Of a stretch of DNA of 14,906 nt, positions 1 through 8,129 are shown in pieces. Every line of letters starts with the position of its first letter. Position 1 is the first letter of the stretch. A model generated the notes under the pieces. That model was given only the letters and a program-made list of their open reading frames with translations. It made no database searches and was not told the DNA's origin. Source of the DNA: CAZSDW01 sp964605705 (lineage in GTDB: Bacteria; Fidelibacterota; UBA2242); NCBI GenBank assembly GCA_964605705.1, contig CAZSDW010000063.1, forward strand, positions 1 through 14,906, in the 5' to 3' direction. A program made the translations under genes and the position numbers.

Positions 1-892
1 ATTCCATGGCATTCCACAGGTAATTGTTGCCCCAGTACTGCCAGTCCTGAATAATCCCGTCGAAAGGCACACCCAGCTCGCGGTATTTTTTAACCACGCC
101 CACAGTCTCATCCTGACTTTTATAACGTTCTTTGCTTTGCCAGTAACCGAAAGTCCACAACGGGAACATCGGCACCTGGCCGGTCAAATTACGCATTCGG
201 GCAATGATTCCATCCGCATTGCCGCCAACCATGAAATAATAATCGACACAATCACCCACATCGGATTTAAAGGACGTACTCTCCGGATTATCTTCAAAAA
301 CGGTCGGTGAATAATTGTCCCAAAACAATCCGTATCCTTTTACGGACAGGAAAAATGGAATATAATCATCCGTATTGCCCTGTACCATTCGCAATTTCAG
401 GTTTCGCTGTACCATTTTCCCCTGCTGCTGTATGCCCAATCCATAAATGGCTTCGTCCTTATCCAATAAAAAAGATTGAGAAACGCTGTAGGTTTTTACA
501 CCGGCATCATTGAAATCAGTAAACGTAACACTCTTTTCTTTCTCATTTAATAACGGGCGTCCTGCTGGAGTTGAAAAAGAGATTTTACCATTCTTCAGGT
601 TCAGATCAACCTGAACACGTTCACTTTTTAGGGAAAGTTCATCTCCTGACTGCTTGACACCCAATGCGGTTTTTTGCGGCTTCTCAATGACCGAAAGACT
701 TTTTTTTGTAAAGGCTTTCCCTTCAGGCGATTTTAATACTCTGACTGTATATGGATTGTAGAACTGAATTTCCACATCGATGGCGTTGATGTTCAATTTT
801 ACGCCCAGCTCTGTCTTCCGGTACGTTTGTGCATGGCTACAACTGATCAGGATAAATACAAATAAACCGATTATAAATGGATTTTTATTCAT
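1..892 (-). CDS. GH31 alpha-xylosidase-like enzyme, N-terminal part (3' end cut by window edge)
   Basis: This is the first 297 codons of a secreted glycoside hydrolase family 31 enzyme that would release alpha-linked xylose (or glucose) from non-reducing ends. The reading frame is unbroken from the ATG to the window edge. Residues 1-21 are a hydrophobic export signal. It contains a lipobox-like LISC with Cys18, so the protein may be a lipoprotein, but signal peptidase I cleavage after SHA is also possible. Residues about 22-245 are the N-terminal beta-sandwich of GH31, including YGLGIQQQG and the GYGLFWDN segment. The catalytic barrel then begins with PLWTFGYWQSKERY and the strand ending in DWQYWG (283-288), a motif I associate with alpha-xylosidases. 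The catalytic aspartates lie beyond the edge. AGGAGG sits 8 nt before the ATG. It lies 57 bp downstream of the GH27 gene and is probably co-transcribed with it. Family is confident; alpha-xylosidase specificity is inferred. Confidence 0.88.
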   Translation of the reverse strand, partial: MNKNPFIIGLFVFILISCSHAQTYRKTELGVKLNINAIDVEIQFYNPYTVRVLKSPEGKAFTKKSLSVIEKPQKTALGVKQSGDELSLKSERVQVDLNLKNGKISFSTPAGRPLLNEKEKSVTFTDFNDAGVKTYSVSQSFLLDKDEAIYGLGIQQQGKMVQRNLKLRMVQGNTDDYIPFFLSVKGYGLFWDNYSPTVFEDNPESTSFKSDVGDCVDYYFMVGGNADGIIARMRNLTGQVPMFPLWTFGYWQSKERYKSQDETVGVVKKYRELGVPFDGIIQDWQYWGNNYLWNAME

Positions 893-900
893 TCTTCTAT

Positions 901-906
901 CCTCCT
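901..906 (-). promoter_or_regulatory. Shine-Dalgarno sequence of the GH31 gene
   Basis: On the minus strand this reads AGGAGG, followed by 8 nt and then the ATG at 890-892. It is a full match to the anti-Shine-Dalgarno core and fixes the GH31 start. Confidence 0.8.
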
Positions 907-949
907 GAAAACATTCGTTTTTTTTGACCGGTATGGTCGGAACTCTTTT

Positions 950-2929
950 TTACTCAACATGACCAACGTACACCTGGTCGAACTTTGAAAGGTTTAACAT
1001 GTGGCTGGTATGTGAGCATACTGCCATCCCGACCCGGACCAGGCCGGCAAACGGCCTGTTCAGGGTAATATCATCCAATAAATCCCATTGCTTTCCATCG
1101 TCTGATTGACAGGCCCTGAATGTGGACCCGCTTTTGGAAAGTTTGAAATAGACCGGCAAATCAGTAGTCTTGAAATCCTTTTTATAACACAGTCCACCCG
1201 TAATATCACGCCACTGCAATGTGACGCCATTACCTGGAGTAACGCTGATCATAACAAATTTGCTATTGGGAGCGGTACTTTCCCTGAACATCAAACCGGT
1301 TTTTGCCCAGGGGTCGGTATTGGTCATGGAAATTACGCAGGCAGAGATAGTCGAATCTTCACCGGCTTCCCTGCTAATGAAAGCGAACTGGTCATTAGCG
1401 CCCCAAATATCGGCACCTCCACCTTCGATGATGAAAACACCGTTGTCATAGAAGGCGGATGCTTTAGCATCCCTGATGTCATCCAATTTCCAGGGAACAG
1501 GGATATTGGAAGGCAAGATATGTACTTTACAAACGGCAGTTAGCTTCCCATCTTTTGTAGAGGCTTTTAATACACAGTCGCCCTCTTTCCTGGCCGATAG
1601 TCTATACGTATTCACTCCGACTAACAACAACGTTACGATCTCTTCGTTGGAAGAGGTTACGGTAACAGGCTTGATTGAAGGAAGAACGGTAAGCTGAACT
1701 ATCTTATGGTTGTCTTTGTTCATTTCAATTGAGGATTGATCGAAACTTAAAGTAGAGACAGGCGCTTTTTCCCCTTTGATTTTTACCACCACCACGCCAT
1801 GTGGCTCAACTTCGGCTGTAAATGTATCGGTAACCGTATCGAGGTCTTCCCGTTTCCATAAATCGCGAACGGAACTCGAAACACCTTTTTTAAACCCGAT
1901 TTCTTCAAGCATCACAGACATGGGAACGGAAGTATCGGTCAGGTTCAGCAAAGCCACAGCAATCGAACCGTCACTCAGCGGTTTTTGCCATACCTGCAGC
2001 CCTTCCTCGTTCCTCAATCGTGTTCCCTGAATGCCGAGAGGGTCCTGGTCAACGGCAATCAACTCGGGAGCAGTCAGGATATCCCGAACAGTAGCGTTCA
2101 TGGTGCTGATGTTGTTCCCGGCCATGAGCGGAGCGGCCAGCATGCACCACATGGCAAAATGGGAACGGCATTCAACGGGGGTCAGGGCATGATTGCCCAC
2201 TTCCAGCATATCGGGATCGTTCCAGTGGCCTGGACCCGCGAACGGGGCCAGATCGACATTCTTTTCAAGAAGCGGAACCCAACCCGCACCACCCCAGTTT
2301 CTAACACAGTCGAAACAATCCTGAATGTCGCTGGTCGTGCGCCACATGGCGCCGATGCCTTTGCCCCATTCCCAGGGACTCGAGACGCCCCATTCGCAAA
2401 GACTGAGCAGCATTGGCCTGCCGGTTGCCCTGATTGCATCGCTCATGATTTGATATTGGGTACGTGTATCGAGCCCATCGGTAAAGCACCAGTCTTCCTT
2501 GATAAAATCCACACCCCATTCCGCATAGGTTTTTGCGTCGATCATTTCATACCCGTAACTACCGGGCCGTCCACCGCATGTTTTTGTCCCGCAACAAGTG
2601 TAAATGCCAAATTTCAGGCCTTTGGAATGGACATAATCGGCCAGGTATTTAATCCCTTCAGGGAAACGGGTCGAGTCCGCTATTATTCTTCCGTTTTTAT
2701 CCCGGTCAATCTGCCAACCGTCATCGATGACGATATATTCATAGCCGGCATCCGCCATTCCCTTGGCCACCATCGAATCGGCCACAGCCATGACGATTGT
2801 TGAATTGATTTCCAGACCGAATGCATTCCAGGAATTCCAGCCCATCGGGGGCGTTTGAGCCAGCTCCGGGAATTGAGCGAAAACGGTTACATGAGATAAA
2901 AGCAAAAGAATCGGAAATATTTTCTTCAT
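950..2929 (-). CDS. GH27 alpha-galactosidase with Ig-like and C-terminal beta-sandwich domains
   Basis: This 659-residue secreted retaining alpha-galactosidase should release terminal alpha-galactose. Residues 1-18 are a signal peptide (cleavage FA/Q). The GH27 barrel and its C-terminal beta domain span about 22-385. Visible motifs are TPPMGWNSWN (26-35), IDDGW (68-72), DFIKEDWC (141-148, nucleophile expected at Asp146), WRTTSDI (acid/base expected at Asp201) and GHWNDPDML (234-242). Two more domains follow. One is a BIG2-type Ig-like domain at about 390-472. The other is a C-terminal module at about 480-659 with YDNGVFIIEGGGADIWG and DPWAKTGLMFRES, typical of concanavalin-like (DUF1349/LamG-type) modules appended to secreted enzymes. 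Plain GH27 proteins are about 400 residues, so this one is extended by some 260. No strong Shine-Dalgarno sequence precedes the ATG. It lies 46 bp downstream of the esterase gene. Alpha-N-acetylgalactosaminidase or beta-L-arabinopyranosidase activity also exists in GH27 and cannot be excluded. Confidence 0.93.
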   Translation of the reverse strand: MKKIFPILLLLSHVTVFAQFPELAQTPPMGWNSWNAFGLEINSTIVMAVADSMVAKGMADAGYEYIVIDDGWQIDRDKNGRIIADSTRFPEGIKYLADYVHSKGLKFGIYTCCGTKTCGGRPGSYGYEMIDAKTYAEWGVDFIKEDWCFTDGLDTRTQYQIMSDAIRATGRPMLLSLCEWGVSSPWEWGKGIGAMWRTTSDIQDCFDCVRNWGGAGWVPLLEKNVDLAPFAGPGHWNDPDMLEVGNHALTPVECRSHFAMWCMLAAPLMAGNNISTMNATVRDILTAPELIAVDQDPLGIQGTRLRNEEGLQVWQKPLSDGSIAVALLNLTDTSVPMSVMLEEIGFKKGVSSSVRDLWKREDLDTVTDTFTAEVEPHGVVVVKIKGEKAPVSTLSFDQSSIEMNKDNHKIVQLTVLPSIKPVTVTSSNEEIVTLLLVGVNTYRLSARKEGDCVLKASTKDGKLTAVCKVHILPSNIPVPWKLDDIRDAKASAFYDNGVFIIEGGGADIWGANDQFAFISREAGEDSTISACVISMTNTDPWAKTGLMFRESTAPNSKFVMISVTPGNGVTLQWRDITGGLCYKKDFKTTDLPVYFKLSKSGSTFRACQSDDGKQWDLLDDITLNRPFAGLVRVGMAVCSHTSHMLNLSKFDQVYVGHVE

Positions 2930-2975
2930 AAGGATACCACTTTCAATTTATATGATGAATACAGGTAGCAATTTA

Positions 2976-4547
2976 TTATTTCACCCATGCATCGCCCTCG
3001 GGTAACCGCCGCCAGGTGAAATAGCCATCCAGTATTTTAAGAGATTCTTCACTGGGCACAGGTCCGATATGCGGTGTTTGACTAAAGTACATTACAACAG
3101 GATTGGCATCGCTGAAGGCCGGCCACTCAGGAACCCCTTCACCGTTGGGATCGCCAGTTTTGGCAAAATTGGTCCAGTATGTAGCCATGGCTTCCGAAAT
3201 TCCGAGATCAGACTCTGTTGTCTCTGGATTGGAAGCATCGAGATGCTGAAAAACGAAAGCCACATCCTGACCGTGCGGTGAGCCATATCCTGCTTTAGGG
3301 GAGTCAGCCGGATAGTCCGGGTGCTGATCGAAATAGTAGTAGTAAGCTTTGGATTTTCCCATTTTCGCCTGCAGACGCGCCCAGCTCCAGGTATGCCAGC
3401 CGAATGCGGCATCCCGGACCAAATCCCGCGCTGTTTTCGGAACCGAATTCTCGTCAACAGGATAAGCCTTAAGCAAGTCGTCGGCAAATTTACCGTAACG
3501 CGCCTCGACTCCGGTAATGTACTCTTTCGGGTCTTTGGTTCGTGTGAAGCTGGCACCTTCATCCGAGTTGTAACCCACGAGAATCGGCGTGTCATTGAAC
3601 TTGCCCGCTTCGTAAAGCTTGTATTGATCGTCGGGAATCACCCAGCCATCGATGATCGGCCATGCCATACCTTTGCCGAAACCAGCCTGAGGTAATTTGT
3701 CGGAAGAAATTTTTCGTAACTCTGCAATAGATGAAACGCCAGCTCTCTTTGCATATGCAAATCCATCTTGCTCCGCGTCGGGCAGGCGTTTCATGTTCTC
3801 GCCTGGATAGGTCGTGGGCCGCGACGGTCCGAACGAGCCGCCGCTTTGTGAAATAGAGCCATGAAATAGTCCTTTGGCCAATGGCGATGCGCACAGCATG
3901 CTCACCGCGATTCCCCCGGCGGATTCGCCGAAAATCGTCACTTTATTGGGATCGCCGCCAAACGCCGCAATATTCTTCTGCACCCATTGCAGCCCTGCAA
4001 TCATATCGAGAAGTCCGTAATTTCCGGAAACATGATTCGGATCCTCGGTGCTTAATTCAGGGTGCGCCAGAAAACCGAGATGACCGACGCGGTATGCGAT
4101 GCTGACCAGGACGACACCCTTCCTCGCCAGATGCTCTCCGTTATAAGTGGGCACAGAGGTAGCTCCGCCATTAAATCCGCCGCCATAAATCCATACTAAT
4201 ACGGGGATACGGTCATTCGTAAATTTGGCCGGTGTCCAGACATTCAGGTAAAGGCAGTCTTCACTTTTCCCTTTCGGGGAACCCCAGGCTTGAACCGGAT
4301 CGGGACCAAATTTGTCAGCCTTGAGGACGGTATCCCATTGGGCAACTGGTTGAGGTGCTTTCCAGCGCAGGTTGCCGACCGGCGGTGCCGCAAACGGGAT
4401 TCCTTTAAAAACAGTCAATCCGTCTTCGGTTGTCCCCTGTACCAATCCATCATCCACTTTCACGATTGACGAAACCGGCTTGTTGCTGCATCCTGCAACG
4501 AACAGGATTAAAAGAACAATACAAACAGTCACGTTCTTCATATACAT
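2976..4547 (-). CDS. Type-B carboxylesterase lipoprotein
   Basis: This 523-residue alpha/beta-hydrolase of the carboxylesterase type B family (formerly CE10) probably removes ester-linked acyl groups; in this setting glycan decoration is the likely target, which is inference. The signal ends in FVAGC, so Cys20 should be lipidated and the enzyme membrane-anchored. The catalytic triad can be read as Ser209 in FGESAGG, Glu330 in YNSDEGASF and His425 in YGSPHGQDVAF. The oxyanion-hole segment YGGGF is at 121-125, and the family signature SEDCLYLNVW at 95-104. Length is normal for the family. The frame opens with ATG TAT ATG; AAGGA lies 4 nt before the first ATG and 10 nt before the second, so translation may begin at residue 3 (position 4541). 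Gaps to its neighbours are 46 and 61 bp. Members vary widely in substrate, so the exact ester is unknown. Confidence 0.9.
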   Translation of the reverse strand: MYMKNVTVCIVLLILFVAGCSNKPVSSIVKVDDGLVQGTTEDGLTVFKGIPFAAPPVGNLRWKAPQPVAQWDTVLKADKFGPDPVQAWGSPKGKSEDCLYLNVWTPAKFTNDRIPVLVWIYGGGFNGGATSVPTYNGEHLARKGVVLVSIAYRVGHLGFLAHPELSTEDPNHVSGNYGLLDMIAGLQWVQKNIAAFGGDPNKVTIFGESAGGIAVSMLCASPLAKGLFHGSISQSGGSFGPSRPTTYPGENMKRLPDAEQDGFAYAKRAGVSSIAELRKISSDKLPQAGFGKGMAWPIIDGWVIPDDQYKLYEAGKFNDTPILVGYNSDEGASFTRTKDPKEYITGVEARYGKFADDLLKAYPVDENSVPKTARDLVRDAAFGWHTWSWARLQAKMGKSKAYYYYFDQHPDYPADSPKAGYGSPHGQDVAFVFQHLDASNPETTESDLGISEAMATYWTNFAKTGDPNGEGVPEWPAFSDANPVVMYFSQTPHIGPVPSEESLKILDGYFTWRRLPEGDAWVK

Positions 4548-4608
4548 GATTTCCTTTTTAATAAACCAGAATTTTTAAAATGTTCTTTATAGATCATCCA
4601 TTAATTGA

Positions 4609-5760
4609 TTATGGATAATATCTCGGCCCGAGCACCAGTTTGTCCCCCGAGTCATCCACTTCATAGAGCTGTGGTTTGCGTGGACCTTTTTCCCCGGCGT
4701 GATGAATAATCAATAAACGTTTTCCTTCAAACGTTGTAAACAGCATGCCATGTCCTGAATTATCTCCCTTAAATGCTTCCGGCTCCTGAATCCACGGGCC
4801 TTTGATACTTCCCGATTCTGAATACGCTACACCCTGAGCATATCGGTGCGCACCCCAGCTTGACCAGAGCATGCCAAGTTTGCCTGTTTTTGTGCGGAAC
4901 AACTGGGGGCCATCTGTGACCCATCCCGGCATTTTCATTCCAAAGGTCGCTTCACCAATACTGTTCATCTCTTTGGCCCAGGCTGCCTCACTGGCACGGA
5001 AGATGGTGGTCGGTTCGGCCGTACGATGGGTCATATCCTTTGAAAGCGGCATGAAATCCATGGTGCCATCAATGAGTTGTGTCCACTCATGAACAAATAC
5101 CATATAAGTCGTATCATTCTCATGATAGAGTGTTCCGTCGATGATATCCCAGTCCTCCGGACCCAGACAGAAGTCATACTCCGCGACCAGAGGTTTATAA
5201 GGGCCTTCAGGCGAATCGGCCACCAGAAGCTGGGTTTGGTTACGTGGTACGTTATATCGGCGTGGAACGGCTTCAATCAAAGTTGTATGGTCGCTCCAGG
5301 TACCTGCCAGGTAATATTTATCCCTAAATTGATGAATCTCTGCTGCAGCAACCCAGAGACTGTCCATCCAGATTCCTGTGAGATCGATAATCTTGTAAGG
5401 TCCTGTCCACATTTTCAGATCCGTGCTTTTATATAATCGACCTCCTGTGCCTGTCAGATAATATGTCCTGGTTTTGGCATCTGGAAAAACAAAGGGATCG
5501 CTCATGAATATGTCATCCAGCAAAATCGTCTCTATTTTTGGTTCCGGTTGTGATGGCCATGGCCGTCGCTTGTGTTTCGTGGTACCGACATTGCGCAACC
5601 TTCCGAAACTGTTCTGTCCCGGATCGGCAAGAGGCGCCTGTTCTCCCGGAACGAGTCGTTCTTTTTCTTCTGGCTGCTTTTTGTTTTTTGTCTTGGCTGT
5701 GGCTGATTGTATTAAAGTAAAGACAAGCAACATTGCAATAAAATACACTGCTTTCTTCAA
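4609..5760 (-). CDS. GH43 five-bladed beta-propeller glycosidase, TTG start
   Basis: This 383-residue secreted family 43 glycoside hydrolase most likely releases alpha-L-arabinofuranose or beta-xylose. The start is TTG: an in-frame TAG lies five codons upstream, AGGAG lies 9 nt before the TTG, and the resulting N-terminus (KKAVYFIAMLLVFTL...) is a good signal peptide. The next ATG, Met10, would remove the basic n-region. A charged linker (23-75) leads into the propeller. The general base is expected at Asp88 (MSDPFVF) and the pKa-modulating Asp at Asp208 (DIIDGTLY). WVAAAEIH (136-143) corresponds to the family's conserved WAPE-type segment. At VTDGP (281-285) an Asp (283) stands where many GH43 enzymes have the catalytic acid Glu (EGP). 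A conserved SGHG is at 335-338. It lies 57 bp downstream of the unassigned glycosidase-like gene. The subfamily was not determined. Confidence 0.88.
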   Translation of the reverse strand: MKKAVYFIAMLLVFTLIQSATAKTKNKKQPEEKERLVPGEQAPLADPGQNSFGRLRNVGTTKHKRRPWPSQPEPKIETILLDDIFMSDPFVFPDAKTRTYYLTGTGGRLYKSTDLKMWTGPYKIIDLTGIWMDSLWVAAAEIHQFRDKYYLAGTWSDHTTLIEAVPRRYNVPRNQTQLLVADSPEGPYKPLVAEYDFCLGPEDWDIIDGTLYHENDTTYMVFVHEWTQLIDGTMDFMPLSKDMTHRTAEPTTIFRASEAAWAKEMNSIGEATFGMKMPGWVTDGPQLFRTKTGKLGMLWSSWGAHRYAQGVAYSESGSIKGPWIQEPEAFKGDNSGHGMLFTTFEGKRLLIIHHAGEKGPRKPQLYEVDDSGDKLVLGPRYYP

Positions 5761-5769
5761 GCGGATAAT

Positions 5770-5774
5770 CTCCT
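5770..5774 (-). promoter_or_regulatory. Shine-Dalgarno sequence supporting the GH43 TTG start
   Basis: It reads AGGAG on the minus strand, 9 nt before the TTG at 5758-5760. With the in-frame TAG just upstream, it decides in favour of TTG over the internal ATG at codon 10. Confidence 0.7.
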
Positions 5775-5817
5775 ATAATAGATTAATTCCTTAACATTAA
5801 TATGGATTCCGAATACG

Positions 5818-8079
5818 TTACTTAAATCTTCCTTTACTCAACTGTTCAAACAGCCGCGCATCCAGCTCTTCTAAGCCGTTAATGCTGTATAGGTGATTGG
5901 ATGAGACCCAAGGTAACCAGAAACGATGTCCTCCAACACCGCGACCGTTCCTGCCAGGCCCCAGACGCCAGTGTTCCTGTTGCCACCCAATGCCCCTCAT
6001 ATCGTATTGACGACCTGGCAAGGCAACCATGGATTTGGTTGCATGAAGGAGGATCCAGGCAACATCAAGGTAATGCTGGTCTTTGGTGTACAGATACAGT
6101 TTTGCATAAGATGGAGCTGACCAATCCATGTATTCATCGACGCCACCAGGACCCCGGGCATTTATACCCTGCAGTCCAATGGTCGGCACACCTTTCTTCC
6201 AGTGTAGTTGTGCATCGTCCGCATCAATCGGCATCGGCAGGTTCCAAATCCAGATCCAGCTTTCAGCATAATCCGCTGCGACTTTGGCTCGTTCCAGCCA
6301 TTGGTCCTCGCTGGTTGCTTCATAGAGACTCAGATAAGCTTCCAGACTCAGCATCCCGGCTTCCTTGTCGGTAATGTTCGGATTGTCGCTGGTGCCGCCA
6401 ACGAAAAGTCCCTGGCTTCCCCAGTCTTCCCAAACGTATTCTGCGGCGCGAATTGCTGCCTGCAAATACTTGGGTTCGTCGGTCTCTTCGGTCATCAGAA
6501 CAAGCAGTGGGACAGGACAATAGCTTGTAGAACCCGTCAGCTCCGCAACCTCATTGCTTCCGGCCTTCCACCGCCGGGGGAAAGAGCCATCCTCCCTTTG
6601 CTGCAGGACCAGCCAGTCCACATAAGTTTTGACCCAGTTGAACCATTCCGGATGCTCTCGGCCAAGAGTGCGTTCGCGCCGGTAAGCCTGCAACAGCACG
6701 CGTATATCTTCCGTAGCGTTCCGGAGCCATGGCGCCAGCCATTCCTGCCGTTCGCCTGTCCATGGTTTTCCGGTTGCAAGATCATAGCCGGTCGCCTGAA
6801 GCGGCACGGTCGGAAGGGCCTCGATCATGGATGAGATGATAGACAGTCCAAGGTAACGCATTTTTTGCCCACGCTCAGACTTATCTCGATCACCTTCACG
6901 CAGTAATTGATCCGCGCACTCAATATTTTTACTCACGAAGCCCATCGCTGTCATCGTCCAATTCCATTGAGGTGCGCTCGTATCAAATGTGGCTATAGCA
7001 AAAGGAATGCCTATGCGTTCGTCAATGGTGGCGGCCTGAGCGGCCAGGTGGTCTATCAGCACTTGTCGCATCTGTTCAACATCAATAGGAGTGACTACGG
7101 GCTTTAATGTATTCCATGACCATCGCCATGTGTTTCTAATCACGTCTTGAAACGACTCGTTTTGTCCGAATCGAAAACTGACTTCGTAGTTATGAGCAAC
7201 TCCCTGAACGATCGGATGATAGCGTCGAATCCATTTTGGCTGCGCTGGTGTTTCAGGGCCGAAAGCATACCTGCTCATCGAGCCTGGAAATTGGAATCCG
7301 AACTCGATTGGATTCTCGTCTATCTGCCACGCGCCCAACGCGCCAAATTGAAATCTCGCATCGGTCATTACATCTTTCGTAAGTTTTGTCTCTTCCACTG
7401 TCGATTCACCTCGCGGTGAAGGATCCAGCATCGCCACAGAGGAACCGTTATTGAAAGAGAGCGAGAACAACGGAGCCGACATTATATCTTCACGCAGGAG
7501 GAATCGCCGTGCTTTGTAATTCAGCACACCGCCTGGAGAGCGGTCGCTATTGTAAGTAGGGTCCCCATACAATGCACCGGGAATCAGGCAGTTCATGTCA
7601 GACCATTGCACAGAAGAATCGACCGAAAACACGACTGACGTGTTAAACCCGCCCGGAGCATCCCCCACCACTTCCACCTTCCTTAGCACCGAAACCACCT
7701 CTCCGTTTAAACTCCAATGGTCCTGCACGTTAAACATAATTGTTTCATTGAATGCTATTTCCGCTTTGGCATCAATGCCGGATTCTGTCTTTCGAACCGT
7801 CTTGTATCCGGCGGATAGCTTGATAATGCTATCTTCTGTTTGATAGACTTCGATTTGAGAAGGTTTTAGTTGCCGGATACACGGATCACTGCTTCCGCAG
7901 ATTTCAACACCCCATTCTCCTCCAGCAGCGCGAACGAACGAGACCTTTGCCCCGGTCTGCAAAATTCCAAGGTCGAGATGATTGCCTTGTTGGGCGAATA
8001 CGGCCGAACCTGTCAAACATAATCCAAGAATAAGATACTGGCTAAACACCTTTATATTCCTTTTATATGAAAAGCTCAC
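5818..8079 (-). CDS. Exported two-domain protein, probable six-hairpin glycosidase of unassigned family
   Basis: This 753-residue exported protein belongs to no family I can name with confidence. Residues 1-29 form a signal peptide (SAVFA/Q). Residues about 30-310 are rich in predicted beta strands and look like a beta-sandwich. From about 330 to 745 helical repeats carry aromatic and acidic motifs: RQEWLAPWLRNATEDIR (444-460), YVDWLVLQQREDGSFPRRW (486-504), YVWEDWGSQGLFVGG (548-562), DKEAGMLSLEAYL (571-583) and DEYMDWSAPSYAKLYLY (648-664). This is the look of an (alpha/alpha)6 six-hairpin glycosidase or lyase. A catalytic acid cannot be assigned. An in-frame TGA immediately precedes the GTG at 8079. 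A second GTG at 8049 has the better ribosome site (AAGGA, 8 nt away) but would lose the basic n-region of the signal. Its position between GH3 and GH43 genes suggests a role in glycan breakdown. Confidence 0.8.
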   Translation of the reverse strand: MSFSYKRNIKVFSQYLILGLCLTGSAVFAQQGNHLDLGILQTGAKVSFVRAAGGEWGVEICGSSDPCIRQLKPSQIEVYQTEDSIIKLSAGYKTVRKTESGIDAKAEIAFNETIMFNVQDHWSLNGEVVSVLRKVEVVGDAPGGFNTSVVFSVDSSVQWSDMNCLIPGALYGDPTYNSDRSPGGVLNYKARRFLLREDIMSAPLFSLSFNNGSSVAMLDPSPRGESTVEETKLTKDVMTDARFQFGALGAWQIDENPIEFGFQFPGSMSRYAFGPETPAQPKWIRRYHPIVQGVAHNYEVSFRFGQNESFQDVIRNTWRWSWNTLKPVVTPIDVEQMRQVLIDHLAAQAATIDERIGIPFAIATFDTSAPQWNWTMTAMGFVSKNIECADQLLREGDRDKSERGQKMRYLGLSIISSMIEALPTVPLQATGYDLATGKPWTGERQEWLAPWLRNATEDIRVLLQAYRRERTLGREHPEWFNWVKTYVDWLVLQQREDGSFPRRWKAGSNEVAELTGSTSYCPVPLLVLMTEETDEPKYLQAAIRAAEYVWEDWGSQGLFVGGTSDNPNITDKEAGMLSLEAYLSLYEATSEDQWLERAKVAADYAESWIWIWNLPMPIDADDAQLHWKKGVPTIGLQGINARGPGGVDEYMDWSAPSYAKLYLYTKDQHYLDVAWILLHATKSMVALPGRQYDMRGIGWQQEHWRLGPGRNGRGVGGHRFWLPWVSSNHLYSINGLEELDARLFEQLSKGRFK
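8058..8062 (-). promoter_or_regulatory. Possible ribosome binding site for an internal GTG start at 8049
   Basis: AAGGA on the minus strand stands 8 nt before the GTG at 8047-8049, eleven codons into the glycosidase-like frame. It competes with the GTG at 8079, which has only a weak GGAAG upstream. The choice changes the signal peptide but not the mature protein. Confidence 0.4.
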
Positions 8080-8129
8080 TCAAAATTCTTCCATGATCTC
8101 GGATTTGTATACCAATGCATTAACTATGT

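Noticed and set aside
910..945. GACC/GGTC inverted repeat between GH27 and GH31, considered as an intrinsic terminator.
   Set aside because: The stem is only 4 bp, and on the transcribed strand it is followed by A residues rather than U, so it does not fit a terminator for the minus-strand genes.
1985..2803. Long plus-strand open frame of 272 codons.
   Set aside because: It lies wholly opposite the well-supported GH27 catalytic domain, has no recognisable motif, signal peptide or ribosome site, and is explained by that gene's higher G+C and codon bias.
3092..3595. Minus-strand open frame of 167 codons inside the esterase gene.
   Set aside because: It is a frame-shifted shadow of the esterase; the main frame carries the catalytic triad and runs without interruption.
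6208..6834. Plus-strand open frame of 208 codons opposite the glycosidase-like gene.
   Set aside because: It is antisense to a long continuous frame with a signal peptide, has no recognisable domain, and its composition follows from the opposite strand.
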